The notes: a model not told the origin generated them from the letters alone. Counted from the first letter of the stretch, positions 1 through 10,033 are shown. The stretch is DNA of 64,000 nt from Pseudomonas fluorescens (GCF_902497745.1 NZ_CABVHJ010000006.1:1-64000); one strand, 5' to 3'. Made by a program: numbers and translations.

Positions 1-28
1 CCTCCGGGAGAGGGCTGGGGTGAGGGTT
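1..28. repeat. Tail of a ~130-bp intergenic repeat element
   Basis: The first bases end in the same GAGAGGGCTGGGGTGAGG tail that closes the larger repeat arrays near 1.6 kb and 13.0 kb. Only the end of the element lies in the window. Between it and the first gene (29-111) there is only upstream sequence for that gene. A minus-strand reading beginning MIVTAQHPAERVADIK there is too short to call. Confidence 0.6.
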
Positions 29-111
29 GCTTTTGACGTTCGCGTAGGTCTTGATGTCGGCAACGCGTTCAGCCGGATGCTGAGCGGTGACGATCATGTA
101 AGGGAAACACC

Positions 112-1329
112 ATGGCCAATCACTACCACGAGCTGCTAACGACCCCCGGTGCCACTGGGCTAGTGCTCGCGAGTTCCATCGCCCGATTGCCTCAGGCAAT
201 GATCGGCATCGGCATCATCACCATGCTGGTGCAGCAAACCGGTGTGTATTGGCTGGCCGGCACAGTCGCCGGTACATTCACCCTGTGCAACGCGCTGCTC
301 GGCCCGCACATCTCGAAACTGGTCGATCGGCATGGCCAGAGCCGCGTACTGCCCGTCGTCACCGCGTTCAGCATTGCCATGCTGCTTGCGCTGATCACCG
401 CCGTATACTTGCGCGCACCGGCCGCATTGCTGTTTGTGCTGGCGGCACTGGCGGGAACGATGCCGAGCATGCCCTCGATGATCCGCGCGCGTTGGTCGCA
501 GTTGTTCCGGGGCAAGCCGCAGTTGCACACGGCGTTCTCGCTGGACACGGTCCTGACCGAACTCGCTTACATCATCGGCCCGCCACTGGCGATCGGTTTG
601 AGCGTGAGCTTTTTCGCCGAAGCCGGGCCACTGGTCGCGGTCGGGCTGTTGGCTGTCGGGGTCACGGCGTTTCTCCTGCAGCGTCAGACTGAACCCAAGG
701 TTGTCGTCGGTCACGCCAGCCATAGTGGCTCGACCTTGCTGATCCCCGGCGTTCGCACCATTGTCCTCGCGTTGTTGGCGATGGGTGTTATTGGCGGAGC
801 AATCGATGTCGCCGTCGTGGCTTTCGCCAACGCACAAGGCTGGCCGGCGTCGGCGACTTTCATCCTTGCTGCCTATGCGTTCGGTTCACTGGTAGCGGGC
901 CTGACGTTTGGTGCGATGAGGGTTTCGCTGGCGATCGAAAAACAGTTCCTGATCGGGATATTGGTCACGGCGTTCACCGGCGTGTTGCCTGTTTTTGCAA
1001 CGGATGTTTATGTGCTGACAGCGGCGCTGTTTATCGCGGGCATCTCGTTTGCGCCGACGATGGTCGTGGTGATGAAAATGGGGACGATCATTATTCCTCC
1101 GTCGCGGATCACGGAGGGGCTGACGTGGATGACTACCGGTATCAGCGTTGGTGTTGCACTCGGTGGCATGCTGGCGGGCTTGGTTATTGATGCCTTTGGC
1201 GCGCGGGCGGGATTTGCGGTGGCTATTGGTGCAGGGTTGATGATGGTGGTGGTTGTGCTGATGGGGTTGCGCACATTGGAGGCGGCTTCGGTTACGCATG
1301 TTGAGCCGGAATTTTCGCCCTCACCCTAA
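112..1329 (+). CDS. MFS transporter
   Basis: This 405-residue protein is almost entirely hydrophobic, with about 12 predicted membrane segments split by a more polar stretch near residues 195-210. That layout is typical of the Major Facilitator Superfamily. The loop after the second helix carries KLVDRHGQSRVLP, a form of the MFS motif A (GxLaDrxGrrxxl). It should sit in the inner membrane as a proton-coupled exporter, but the substrate cannot be read from the sequence. An AAGGGAAA ribosome site lies just upstream of the ATG. The last residues (SPSP) are encoded by the intergenic repeat that follows, so the 3' end runs into that element. No partner gene is visible; the next gene faces the other way. 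Confidence 0.85.
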   Translation: MANHYHELLTTPGATGLVLASSIARLPQAMIGIGIITMLVQQTGVYWLAGTVAGTFTLCNALLGPHISKLVDRHGQSRVLPVVTAFSIAMLLALITAVYLRAPAALLFVLAALAGTMPSMPSMIRARWSQLFRGKPQLHTAFSLDTVLTELAYIIGPPLAIGLSVSFFAEAGPLVAVGLLAVGVTAFLLQRQTEPKVVVGHASHSGSTLLIPGVRTIVLALLAMGVIGGAIDVAVVAFANAQGWPASATFILAAYAFGSLVAGLTFGAMRVSLAIEKQFLIGILVTAFTGVLPVFATDVYVLTAALFIAGISFAPTMVVVMKMGTIIIPPSRITEGLTWMTTGISVGVALGGMLAGLVIDAFGARAGFAVAIGAGLMMVVVVLMGLRTLEAASVTHVEPEFSPSP

Positions 1330-1623
1330 CCCTCTCCCCCAGGAGAGGGGACTGAATGGGGGATGTTCAGGAAATACACCGACCTGAGCGATTTGCGCTG
1401 AATCCATAATCGCCACGATGTTTCAGGTCGATGTCCGGCGCCAGACACCTCGGTCAGCCCCCTCTCCCTCCGGAAGAGGGGACTGATTGGGGGATGTTCA
1501 CGAGATACAGCGACCTGAACGGGATGCTTTGAATCCATAATCGACTGGTTTTTTCAGGTCGATGTCCAGCGTCAGACACCTCGGTCAGCTCCCTCTCCTT
1601 TGGGAGAGGGCTGGGGTGAGGGG
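1318..1623. repeat. Tandem ~130-bp intergenic repeat (two units plus terminal hairpin)
   Basis: Each unit starts with a CCTCTCC...GGAGAGGG hairpin, runs through GAATCCATAATCG and CAGGTCGATGTCC, and ends in CCTCGGTCAG before the next hairpin. Units begin at about 1331, 1461 and 1592. Related copies lie at 12857-13035 and 26973-27250. The element fills the space between the convergent MFS and regulator genes. It looks like a non-coding dispersed repeat; no open frame is conserved between units. Confidence 0.8.
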
Positions 1624-1634
1624 AAGGGATTCAC

Positions 1635-3473
1635 TCAACCTTCAATCTGCCGCAACCGCTTATAAAGCGTATTTCGACTAACGCCCAAACGTCGCGCCAG
1701 ATGCGAAATATTCCCCCCGGAAGCCTTCAACTCGCGGTTCAACGCCTCGACATCATTCAGATCCAGCCCCAACGGCACCGCGCTCTCAACCGGCTCCATC
1801 TCCAGATCAACAAAAAAATCATCCGGCAAATGCTCCAGCCTCACCGGCTGTTCCTCAGCCATCGCCAACGCCACCTGCATCACGCTACTGACCTGACGCA
1901 AATTCCCCGGCCACGGATGGCGGCTAAACAACTCCAACACTTCCTGACTTAATCCTGCCCATTGCGTCGGCTCACGATGCTGCTCCCACAGTCGTTTAAA
2001 CAACGCCTCCTTATCACTGCGCTCCCGCAGCGGCGGCAGCTCCAGCGTCAATCCACCAATGCGGTAATACAAATCCTCACGAAACCGCCCCAGCTGCACT
2101 TGTTCTCGCAGAGATCGGTTGGTCGCCGAAATGATCCGCAAGTCCACCGGGAACAACTCGCTGCTACCCACCGGTTGCACGCAGCGCTCCTGCAACACCC
2201 GCAACAACCGCGCCTGAGTCGGCAGCGGCATATCACCAATTTCATCAAGGAACAGCGTGCCTTTGTCTGCTTTGCGAATCAGCCCAATGCTGCCTTTCTG
2301 GTTGGCGCCAGTGAACGCGCCTTTCTCGTAGCCGAATAACTCTGACTCGACCAGTTCGGCGGGGATCGCCGCGCAGTTGACGGCGATAAATGCCTGTTTG
2401 CTGCGCGAACTAGCCTGATGCAGGGCTTTGACGAATACTTCTTTACCGACGCCGGTTTCACCGTGGATCAGCAGCGGAATATCTTTCTCCAATAACCGCT
2501 CAGCCTGACGCACGGCTTTTTCCACGCGACTGTCGCCGAAGTGCAGGGTGTTGAGGCTGATAGCGGTGGGCGCGGCGGTTTTGGGTTCAGCAGCAAAAAC
2601 GCGCGGTTGAACCGACGCCTGTTTCGGCCGCTTCAACAAGCACTGAAAACGGTTGCGCCCGGAGGTCTGCAAGGCAAACGGCAAACCGTCCGGCTGATTG
2701 ATCAGCTCCAACAGCGACACCTTGAACAGGCTTTCAACGCTAACTCGGGATAAACGCACACCGAGCAAATTGTCCGCCCGACGGTTGGCCGACAACACCT
2801 GACCGCTCTCATCAAAGATCAGCAATCCGGCCCACTGACTGTCGAGGTTGTTCAACCCGGTGTTGAAAGTCAGTTGAAAGTGCTGGCCATGGAACAGGTT
2901 GAGGATCAGCCGGTTCTCCACGGTCTGGCTCATCATCTTGACCATGCCCAGCGTGTGCGAGGGCGGCAGGTAGCTGTCGCTGGACACATCAAGCACCGCA
3001 ATCACCTTGCGTTCGGCGTCGAAAATCGGCGCGGCGGAACCGGTCATGAAGCGGTTGGCTTTCAGAAAGTGTTCATCGTGTTCGATATGCACCGCTTGCT
3101 CACAGGCCAGCGCCGTGCCGATCGCATTGGTGCCGCTGCAGCGTTCCATCCAACTCGCCCCGGCCTGAAAACCCCGGGCCAGATTCGGCTCGATAAAGCG
3201 TTGCGTTCCCCACGAGGTCAGGACCTGGCCCTGATTGTCAGCGAGCATGATCAGGCAGTTGGAGTTGCTGAGGATGTTTTCGTAATAGGGCAGGACTTCC
3301 TGGTGCGTGGTCTGCACCAGCGAGTGATGGCTGTCGAGCAGCTGCGCGATGCCGGCGGCGGGCAGTTGATCGAAGGCCGGCGTGCTCTGGTGGTCGAGAC
3401 CGAACGCGCGACAACGTTGCCAGGAAGTCTGGACGATCGCGTCGTGGGACAGCGGCGGGGCAGGTGCGGCCAT
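1635..3473 (-). CDS. Sigma-54-dependent activator, AcoR/DhaR type (GAF, AAA+, Fis HTH)
   Basis: This is a 612-residue bacterial enhancer-binding protein. An N-terminal GAF-like sensor (about residues 60-205) contains the AcoR-type stretch CSGTNAIGTAL. It is followed by a PAS-like linker (about 215-285), an AAA+ domain with Walker A GETGVGKE near residue 336, the sigma-54 contact loop GAFTGA near 385 and Walker B TLFLDEIGDM. A C-terminal Fis-type helix-turn-helix follows (ISHLARRLGVSRNTLYKRL). All parts needed to remodel sigma-54 polymerase are present. It is divergent from the ABC importer, whose promoter is a clear -24/-12 element with clustered upstream sites, so this protein is the likely activator. 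AcoR and DhaR relatives respond to acetoin or glycerol-type compounds; the real ligand here is unknown. Confidence 0.9.
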   Translation of the reverse strand: MAAPAPPLSHDAIVQTSWQRCRAFGLDHQSTPAFDQLPAAGIAQLLDSHHSLVQTTHQEVLPYYENILSNSNCLIMLADNQGQVLTSWGTQRFIEPNLARGFQAGASWMERCSGTNAIGTALACEQAVHIEHDEHFLKANRFMTGSAAPIFDAERKVIAVLDVSSDSYLPPSHTLGMVKMMSQTVENRLILNLFHGQHFQLTFNTGLNNLDSQWAGLLIFDESGQVLSANRRADNLLGVRLSRVSVESLFKVSLLELINQPDGLPFALQTSGRNRFQCLLKRPKQASVQPRVFAAEPKTAAPTAISLNTLHFGDSRVEKAVRQAERLLEKDIPLLIHGETGVGKEVFVKALHQASSRSKQAFIAVNCAAIPAELVESELFGYEKGAFTGANQKGSIGLIRKADKGTLFLDEIGDMPLPTQARLLRVLQERCVQPVGSSELFPVDLRIISATNRSLREQVQLGRFREDLYYRIGGLTLELPPLRERSDKEALFKRLWEQHREPTQWAGLSQEVLELFSRHPWPGNLRQVSSVMQVALAMAEEQPVRLEHLPDDFFVDLEMEPVESAVPLGLDLNDVEALNRELKASGGNISHLARRLGVSRNTLYKRLRQIEG

Positions 3474-3542
3474 GGCAGTGGGCCTCTGATGCAGCGATTT
3501 TTATTGTTGTTATGAACCCAAAACCTGAATACAACACAAATC

Positions 3543-3640
3543 CCCCTGTGGGAGCGAGCCTGCTCGCGAAAGCGTCGGTTCAGTCAATAAAGTCATTGAA
3601 TGACACACCGCTTTCGCGAGCAAGCTCGCTCCCACAGGGG
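3543..3640. repeat. REP pair in inverted orientation (REPIN)
   Basis: Two REP copies (CTGTGGGAGCGAGCCTGC and its reverse complement) face each other about 35 bp apart and can form a long imperfect hairpin. This is the usual Pseudomonas REP doublet. It lies between the activator gene and its presumed binding sites. Confidence 0.9.
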
Positions 3641-3685
3641 ATCTCTATCGCCTCCAGGTTCGGGGAAAAAGCGCTTATAGAGTGT

Positions 3686-3742
3686 TGTTCACTATTGTTC
3701 ATTGTCAATCGCCCAACTGTTCAAATGTGTTCAGCAATGAAC
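3686..3742. promoter_or_regulatory. Clustered TGTTCA sites, likely enhancer for the sigma-54 activator
   Basis: TGTTCA occurs at 3686, 3696, 3718 and 3728: two pairs, each with 10-bp (one helical turn) spacing, offset by 32 bp (about three turns). The last copy forms a perfect palindrome, GTTCA-GCAA-TGAAC (3729-3742). The cluster lies roughly 55-115 bp upstream of the -24 element, the normal place for an enhancer-binding protein. That the neighbouring activator binds here is inference. Confidence 0.7.
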
Positions 3743-3796
3743 GCTCAATCCCCACGCTTTCAACGCTTTTCACGCCAAATCAACCACTTGCCATTT

Positions 3797-3813
3797 CTGG
3801 CACGAAACTCGCT
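3797..3813 (+). promoter_or_regulatory. Sigma-54 (-24/-12) promoter of the ABC importer operon
   Basis: CTGGCACGAAACTCGCT matches the consensus YTGGCACGRNNNTTGCW at all but one informative base. The invariant GG (3799-3800) and GC (3811-3812) are separated by exactly 10 bp. Transcription should start near 3824, giving a short leader before the ATG at 3858. Confidence 0.88.
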
Positions 3814-3857
3814 CCCGTGCACAGGTCGCTTGACTCCAATAATAAAAAGGCCGAGCC

Positions 3858-4952
3858 ATGTCACTCACCCTGGAGCACGTCAGCCGTACCGTCGAGGGCC
3901 AGACCTGGATCGACGATGCGTGCCTGAAATTCGAACCCGGTTCGTTCAACGTTTTGCTCGGCCGCACCCTGTCCGGCAAAACCAGCCTCATGCGTTTAAT
4001 GGCCGGTCTGGACAAACCTGACAGCGGCCGCATCCTGATGAACGGCGTCGACGTCACCCAGCGCCCGGTGCGCCTGCGCAACGTGTCGATGGTCTATCAG
4101 CAGTTCATCAACTACCCGACCATGACCGTGTTCGAGAACATCGCCTCGCCGTTGCGTCAGGCCGGTGTGTCCAAAGAGATCATCCACAGCAAAGTGCAGG
4201 AAACCGCGAAGATGCTGCGCATCGAAAAGTTTCTGCAGCGCTATCCGCTGGAACTCTCCGGCGGCCAACAGCAGCGCACCGCCATGGCCCGCGCATTGGT
4301 CAAAGACGCCGAGCTGATTCTGTTCGATGAGCCGCTGGTCAACCTCGACTACAAACTGCGCGAAGAACTGCGTCAGGAAATGCGCGAGCTGTTCAAGGCG
4401 CGCCACACCATCGCCATCTACGCCACCACCGAACCCAACGAAGCGCTGGCACTCGGCGGCACCACGACGATTCTTCACGAAGGCCGGGTGATTCAGAGCG
4501 GCCCGTCGACTTCGGTGTATCACCAGCCGCAAACCGTGCTCGCCGCCGAATTGTTCTCCGAACCGCCGATCAACCTGATGCCCGGACGCATTGCCGGTAA
4601 CGAAGTCAGTTTCGCCAATTTTGTGCACTTCCCGTTGAACGTCGATTTGCGCCCGGTGGGCGAGGGCGAGTTCCGCTTCGGCGTGCGCCCCAGCCACATC
4701 TCGCTGGTGCCGAGCAACGATGACGACCTCGAACTGGCGGTTACCGTCGAAGTCGCCGAGATCAGCGGTTCGGAAACCTTCCTGCACGTGCGCAACGAGC
4801 ATTTCCTGCTGGTGCTGCACCTGCCCGGGGTTCACGAATACGACGTTGATGCGCCAATCCGCATTTACATCCCGACCCACAAACTGTTCGTTTTCGATGC
4901 GCAGGGCCGTCTGGTGCAAGCACCAGGCCGGCGTGTCGCGAGGGTTGCCTGA
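3858..4952 (+). CDS. ABC importer ATP-binding protein 1 (GlpS-like)
   Basis: This is a 364-residue ATPase of the sugar/glycerol importer (MalK/UgpC-like) group, with a C-terminal regulatory OB-type region after about residue 240. The signature LSGGQQQR and Walker B LILFDEP are canonical. Walker A is unusual (GRTLSGKT, lacking the middle glycine), and the H-loop reads YATTEPNEA where the family has YVTHDQxEA, so the switch histidine is missing. This complements the next ATPase, which has a good Walker A and histidine but a poor signature. The stop codon overlaps the next start by one base (TGATG). It is the first gene after the sigma-54 promoter. The glycerol-type assignment comes from the gene order with the DUF2160 protein. 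Confidence 0.85.
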   Translation: MSLTLEHVSRTVEGQTWIDDACLKFEPGSFNVLLGRTLSGKTSLMRLMAGLDKPDSGRILMNGVDVTQRPVRLRNVSMVYQQFINYPTMTVFENIASPLRQAGVSKEIIHSKVQETAKMLRIEKFLQRYPLELSGGQQQRTAMARALVKDAELILFDEPLVNLDYKLREELRQEMRELFKARHTIAIYATTEPNEALALGGTTTILHEGRVIQSGPSTSVYHQPQTVLAAELFSEPPINLMPGRIAGNEVSFANFVHFPLNVDLRPVGEGEFRFGVRPSHISLVPSNDDDLELAVTVEVAEISGSETFLHVRNEHFLLVLHLPGVHEYDVDAPIRIYIPTHKLFVFDAQGRLVQAPGRRVARVA

Positions 4953-6061
4953 TGGCCGAAATCCGTTTGCAGCACCTCGCCCACAGCTACAGCAAAACCC
5001 CCAGCGGCGCGGAGGATTACGCGATCCGCGAGATGGATCACGTCTGGGAGCAGGGCGGTGCTTACGCTTTGCTCGGGCCGTCGGGTTGCGGCAAGTCGAC
5101 CTTGCTCAACATCATTTCCGGCCTGCTCAGCCCCTCGCAGGGCCATGTGTTGTTCGACGGCAAAGCGGTCAACGACCTGACGCCGGAGAAGCGCAACATC
5201 GCCCAGGTTTTCCAGTTTCCGGTGGTCTACGACACCATGACTGTGTTCGACAACCTGGCTTTCCCCCTGCGCAATCAGGGCATGGCCGAGGCGAAAGTGC
5301 ACAGCAAGGTGCAGGAAATTGCCGAAGTTCTCGACCTGCAAAACCTCCTGAGCAAAAAGGCGCGCAACCTTACCGCCGATGAAAAACAGAAAGTCTCGAT
5401 GGGCCGTGGTCTGGTCCGTGACGATGTCTCGGCGATCCTCTTCGACGAGCCGCTGACGGTGATCGACCCGCACCTGAAGTGGAAACTGCGGCGCAAGCTC
5501 AAGCAGATCCACGAGCAGTTCAACATCACCATGGTCTACGTCACCCACGATCAACTGGAGGCTTCGACCTTCGCCGACAAGATCGCGGTGATGTACGGCG
5601 GCCAGATTGTGCAGTTCGGCACGCCACGGGAATTGTTCGAGCGGCCGAGCCACACCTTTGTCGGCTATTTCATCGGCAGCCCGGGGATGAACCTGATCGA
5701 AGTGCAGCCGCAACCCGGTGGCGTCGGTTTTGCCTCGACGCACTTGCCGTTGTCCGACGCCATGCAGCGACATATCGAACACGGCCAGTGGAAAAATCTG
5801 AAGGTGGGTATCCGTCCTGAATTCATTCACGTGTGGGACGAGCCGTTTGATGACGCGATGCAGGCCAGGGTCGTACACGTCGAAGACCTCGGCACCTACA
5901 AAATCATGACCCTCGACCTCGACGGCGCGCCGCTGAAAGTGCGGCTGGCCGAAGACAAACCGGTGCCAGAAGGCACGGCGTATATCAGTTTTCCGGCGCA
6001 GTGGCTGATGGTGTATGCCGATGAGTTTCTGCTCGAAGCCGACGACGAGGTGCAGCCATGA
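4952..6061 (+). CDS. ABC importer ATP-binding protein 2 (GlpT-like)
   Basis: This is a 369-residue ATPase paralogous to the preceding one. Walker A is canonical (GPSGCGKST), Walker B is ILFDEPLT, and the H-loop is intact (YVTHDQLEA). The signature is degenerate: LTADEKQK in place of LSGGQxQR. Paired with the first ATPase it should make one consensus catalytic site (its own Walker A, B and H with the partner's LSGGQ) and one degenerate site. The C-terminal part (after about residue 235) is the usual regulatory domain of importer ATPases. It overlaps the next gene by four bases (ATGA). Confidence 0.86.
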   Translation: MAEIRLQHLAHSYSKTPSGAEDYAIREMDHVWEQGGAYALLGPSGCGKSTLLNIISGLLSPSQGHVLFDGKAVNDLTPEKRNIAQVFQFPVVYDTMTVFDNLAFPLRNQGMAEAKVHSKVQEIAEVLDLQNLLSKKARNLTADEKQKVSMGRGLVRDDVSAILFDEPLTVIDPHLKWKLRRKLKQIHEQFNITMVYVTHDQLEASTFADKIAVMYGGQIVQFGTPRELFERPSHTFVGYFIGSPGMNLIEVQPQPGGVGFASTHLPLSDAMQRHIEHGQWKNLKVGIRPEFIHVWDEPFDDAMQARVVHVEDLGTYKIMTLDLDGAPLKVRLAEDKPVPEGTAYISFPAQWLMVYADEFLLEADDEVQP

Positions 6062-6924
6062 ACAAGGTGCAGAACAACAAGGCCTGGTGGCTGGTGTTGC
6101 CGGTGTTCCTGCTGGTGGCGTTCAGTGCGGTGATCCCGATGATGACCGTGGTCAACTATTCGGTGCAGGACATCTTCGACCAGTCCAGCCGCTACTTCGT
6201 CGGTGCCGACTGGTACAAACAAGTGCTGCTCGATCCGCGTCTGCACGACTCGTTGCTGCGTCAGTTCATCTACTCGGCGTGCGTGTTGTTGATTGAAATT
6301 CCGCTGGGTATTGCCGTTGCCCTGACCATGCCAACCAAGGGTCGCTGGTCGTCGGTGGTGCTGATCATTCTGGCGATTCCGCTGCTGATTCCGTGGAACG
6401 TGGTCGGTACGATCTGGCAGATTTTCGGCCGCGCCGACATTGGTTTGCTGGGGTCGAGCCTCAACGCCATGGGCATCAGCTACAACTACGCGGCCAACAC
6501 CATGGACGCCTGGGTGACGGTGCTGGTGATGGACGTCTGGCACTGGACTTCATTGGTGGCGCTGCTGTGTTTCTCCGGATTGCGCGCAATTCCCGACGTG
6601 TATTACCAGGCCGCGCGCATTGATCGCGCCTCGGCCTGGGCGGTGTTCAGGCACATTCAGTTGCCCAAGCTGAAGAGCGTGCTGCTGATCGCGGTGATGT
6701 TGCGCTTCATGGACAGTTTCATGATTTACACCGAGCCGTTCGTGCTTACCGGCGGCGGGCCGGGTAACGCCACGACCTTCTTGAGTCAGACGTTGACCCA
6801 GATGGCCGTAGGGCAATTCGACCTCGGTCCGGCAGCGGCGTTTTCGCTGGTGTACTTCCTGATCATCCTGTTGGTGTCCTGGCTGTTCTACACCGCCATG
6901 ACGCACTCCGACGCCAACCGCTGA
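6058..6924 (+). CDS. ABC importer permease 1 (GlpP-like)
   Basis: This 288-residue inner-membrane permease has about six hydrophobic segments. It carries the binding-protein-dependent transport EAA-type loop near residues 180-205 (YYQAARIDRASAWAVFRHIQLP; here A replaces the usual first E). It belongs to the MalF/UgpA-like side of carbohydrate-type importers. It starts on an ATGA overlap with the preceding ATPase gene, so the two are translationally coupled. Ten bases separate it from the second permease. Confidence 0.87.
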   Translation: MNKVQNNKAWWLVLPVFLLVAFSAVIPMMTVVNYSVQDIFDQSSRYFVGADWYKQVLLDPRLHDSLLRQFIYSACVLLIEIPLGIAVALTMPTKGRWSSVVLIILAIPLLIPWNVVGTIWQIFGRADIGLLGSSLNAMGISYNYAANTMDAWVTVLVMDVWHWTSLVALLCFSGLRAIPDVYYQAARIDRASAWAVFRHIQLPKLKSVLLIAVMLRFMDSFMIYTEPFVLTGGGPGNATTFLSQTLTQMAVGQFDLGPAAAFSLVYFLIILLVSWLFYTAMTHSDANR

Positions 6925-6933
6925 GGCCCGGCC

Positions 6934-7734
<801 letters not shown>

Positions 7735-7744
7735 GGAGCTGATG

Positions 7745-8017
7745 ATGGAATGGATGAGCTGGACCACGCCTACCGCAGCATTCTTCATCGTCATCGGCCT
7801 GATTCTGGTCGGCATGACCACGTGGGAGTTGCGTTCGCCGAGCATCCTGCGGCGAGGTTTTCTGCCGATTGCCACCACCCGTGGCGATCGTTTGTTTATC
7901 GGTCTTCTCGGCAGCGCCTACCTGCATTTGCTGGTGATCGGCGCCACCGACTGGAGCATCTGGGTCGCGTCCGCGTTGTCCCTGGTGTGGCTGTTGGCTG
8001 TGATGCGTTGGGGCTAG
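7745..8017 (+). CDS. Small DUF2160-type membrane protein of the importer operon (GlpU-like)
   Basis: This 90-residue protein has two or three hydrophobic segments and lies between the second permease and the binding protein. Rhizobial glycerol ABC operons have a small DUF2160 membrane protein (GlpU) in the same place, and this is the main reason for the glycerol-type call. Two ATG codons are possible (7742 and 7745). The AGGAG at 7734-7738 is better spaced for 7745. Its function in transport is not known. Confidence 0.75.
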   Translation: MEWMSWTTPTAAFFIVIGLILVGMTTWELRSPSILRRGFLPIATTRGDRLFIGLLGSAYLHLLVIGATDWSIWVASALSLVWLLAVMRWG

Positions 8018-8064
8018 TCGAGTCGTTCGGCAATGCGGCTCCACAACTTAAACAGGAGGTCTCT

Positions 8065-9807
8065 ATGTTCGACAAAAACAATAAGCTGCGACATAGCATT
8101 TCATTGGCAGCCATGCTGGCACTCAGCGGTTTGAGCGCATCCGCCTGGGCCGATGCCTACGAGGACGCGGCGAAAAAATGGATCGGCAGTGAATTCAAAC
8201 CGTCGACCCTGACGGCCGAGCAGCAACTCGAAGAACTGAAGTGGTTCATCAAGGCGGCCGAGCCGTTTCGCGGCATGGACATCAAGGTCGTTTCCGAGAC
8301 CCTGACCACCCACGAATACGAGTCGAAAGTGCTGGCCAAGGCCTTCAGCGAAATCACCGGGATCAAACTCACCCACGACCTGCTGCAAGAAGGCGACGTG
8401 GTCGAGAAAATGCAGACGGTGATGCAGTCCGACAAGAATATCTATGACGGCTGGGTCAACGACTCGGACCTGATCGGTACGCACTTTCGCTACGGCAAGA
8501 CCGAATCGATCACCGACCTGATGGCAAATGAAGGCAAGAACTTCACCTCGCCGACGCTCGATATCAAGGACTTCATCGGCATCTCGTTCACCACCGCGCC
8601 GGACGGCAAGATTTATCAATTGCCCGACCAGCAATTCGCCAACCTGTACTGGTTCCGCGCCGACTGGTTCGAGCGCGCCGATCTGAAAGCCAAGTTCAAG
8701 GAAAAGTACGGCTACGAATTGGGCGTGCCGGTGAACTGGTCAGCCTATGAAGACATCGCCAAATTCTTCAGCGAAGATGTCAAGGAAATCGACGGCAAAC
8801 GCGTTTACGGGCACATGGATTACGGCAAGAAAGACCCGTCGCTGGGCTGGCGCTTCACCGATGCCTGGTTCTCCATGGCCGGTGGCGGTGACAAGGGCAT
8901 TCCCAACGGCTTGCCGGTGGACGAGTGGGGGATTCGCGTCGAGGATTGCCATCCCGTCGGCTCCAGCGTGACCCGAGGCGGCGACACCAATGGCCCGGCG
9001 GCAGTGTTCGCCACCACCAAGTATGTCGACTGGCTGAAGAAGTACGCGCCACCGGAAGCGGCGGGCATGACTTTCTCCGAATCGGGGCCGGTGCCGTCGC
9101 AGGGCAACATTGCGCAGCAGATTTTCTGGTACACCGCGTTCACTGCAGACATGACCAAACCGGGCCTGCCGGTGGTCAACGCCGACGGCACGCCGAAATG
9201 GCGGATGGCGCCATCGCCGCGCGGGCCGTATTGGGAGGAGGGCATGAAGCTCGGCTATCAGGACGTGGGTTCGTGGACGTTCATGAAATCCACGCCTGAG
9301 AAGCAGAAACTGGCGGCGTGGTTGTATGCGCAGTTCGTCACCTCGAAAACCGTGTCGCTGAAGAAAACCATCGTTGGTTTGACGCCGATTCGTGAGTCGG
9401 ACATCAACTCGCAGGCGATGACCGATCTGGCGCCGAAGCTCGGTGGCCTGGTCGAGTTCTACCGCAGCCCGGCCCGCGTGCAATGGACCCCGACCGGGAC
9501 CAACGTGCCGGACTACCCGCGTCTGGCGCAATTGTGGTGGAGCCACATCGCCGAAGCAGCGAGCGGCGAGAAGACCCCGCAACAGGCGCTCGATGGCTTG
9601 GCCAAGGATCAGGACGCGATCATGACGCGCCTGGAACGCTCCAAGGCTCAGGCCGTTTGTGCTCCGAAGATGAACCCGGAGCGCGATGCCCAGTACTGGT
9701 TTGATCAACCGGGCGCACCGAAACCGAAACTGGCCAACGAGAAGCCGAAGGGCGAGACCGTGAGCTACAACGAACTGCTGAAATCGTGGGCGGATGCGCG
9801 TAAGTGA
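8065..9807 (+). CDS. Periplasmic substrate-binding protein of the ABC importer (GlpV-like)
   Basis: This is a 580-residue extracellular solute-binding protein. The open frame extends further upstream, but the ATG at 8065 is chosen because it has an AGGAGG six bases before it and starts a clear signal peptide (positive KLR, hydrophobic core, cleavage near ASAWA-DAYED). The mature protein is large for a family 1 binding protein, as in the glycerol-type GlpV group. It contains motifs such as DGWVNDSDL and YQLPDQQFANLYWFRADWF, likely ligand-cleft segments. As the last gene of the operon, followed by a strong terminator, it should deliver substrate to the two permeases. Confidence 0.87.
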   Translation: MFDKNNKLRHSISLAAMLALSGLSASAWADAYEDAAKKWIGSEFKPSTLTAEQQLEELKWFIKAAEPFRGMDIKVVSETLTTHEYESKVLAKAFSEITGIKLTHDLLQEGDVVEKMQTVMQSDKNIYDGWVNDSDLIGTHFRYGKTESITDLMANEGKNFTSPTLDIKDFIGISFTTAPDGKIYQLPDQQFANLYWFRADWFERADLKAKFKEKYGYELGVPVNWSAYEDIAKFFSEDVKEIDGKRVYGHMDYGKKDPSLGWRFTDAWFSMAGGGDKGIPNGLPVDEWGIRVEDCHPVGSSVTRGGDTNGPAAVFATTKYVDWLKKYAPPEAAGMTFSESGPVPSQGNIAQQIFWYTAFTADMTKPGLPVVNADGTPKWRMAPSPRGPYWEEGMKLGYQDVGSWTFMKSTPEKQKLAAWLYAQFVTSKTVSLKKTIVGLTPIRESDINSQAMTDLAPKLGGLVEFYRSPARVQWTPTGTNVPDYPRLAQLWWSHIAEAASGEKTPQQALDGLAKDQDAIMTRLERSKAQAVCAPKMNPERDAQYWFDQPGAPKPKLANEKPKGETVSYNELLKSWADARK

Positions 9808-9827
9808 TAGGGGAACTGTGAAAGGCG

Positions 9828-9855
9828 AACGGCACCGGAAGGTGCCGTTTTTTTT
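9828..9855 (+). terminator. Rho-independent terminator after the importer operon
   Basis: A 9-bp stem AACGGCACC / GGTGCCGTT with a GGAA loop is followed by eight or more T residues. It lies 20 bases after the last stop codon of the operon. Confidence 0.92.
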
Positions 9856-9869
9856 GGTGCCGCTGCGAT

Positions 9870-10033
9870 TGCTATCGCGAGCAGGCTCACTCCCACAGAG
9901 GTTCGCGGCGTACACCGCATCTGTGAACGACACAAAAACCTGTAGGAGTGAGCATGCTCGCGATAGCGGTGTGTCAGACGAAAAAGATATCGACTGACCC
10001 GCAGCCATCGCTTGCAGGCAAGCTCCCACAGAT
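9870..10033. repeat. REP cluster (three copies)
   Basis: REP copies lie at about 9870-9897 and 9939-9970 (inverted relative to each other) and a shorter variant at 10000-10033 (TCGCTTGCAGGCAAGCTCC). They fill the gap between the importer terminator and the antitoxin remnant. Confidence 0.85.

Noticed and set aside
20..97. Short minus-strand reading MIVTAQHPAERVADIKTYANVK at the window start
   Set aside because: Under 40 codons, no ribosome site, and it continues into the repeat tail. It could be gene debris but cannot be supported.
7750..8064. Upstream 105-residue extension of the binding protein
   Set aside because: It overlaps the DUF2160 gene and would place the signal peptide inside the protein; the ATG at 8065 has an ideal ribosome site.
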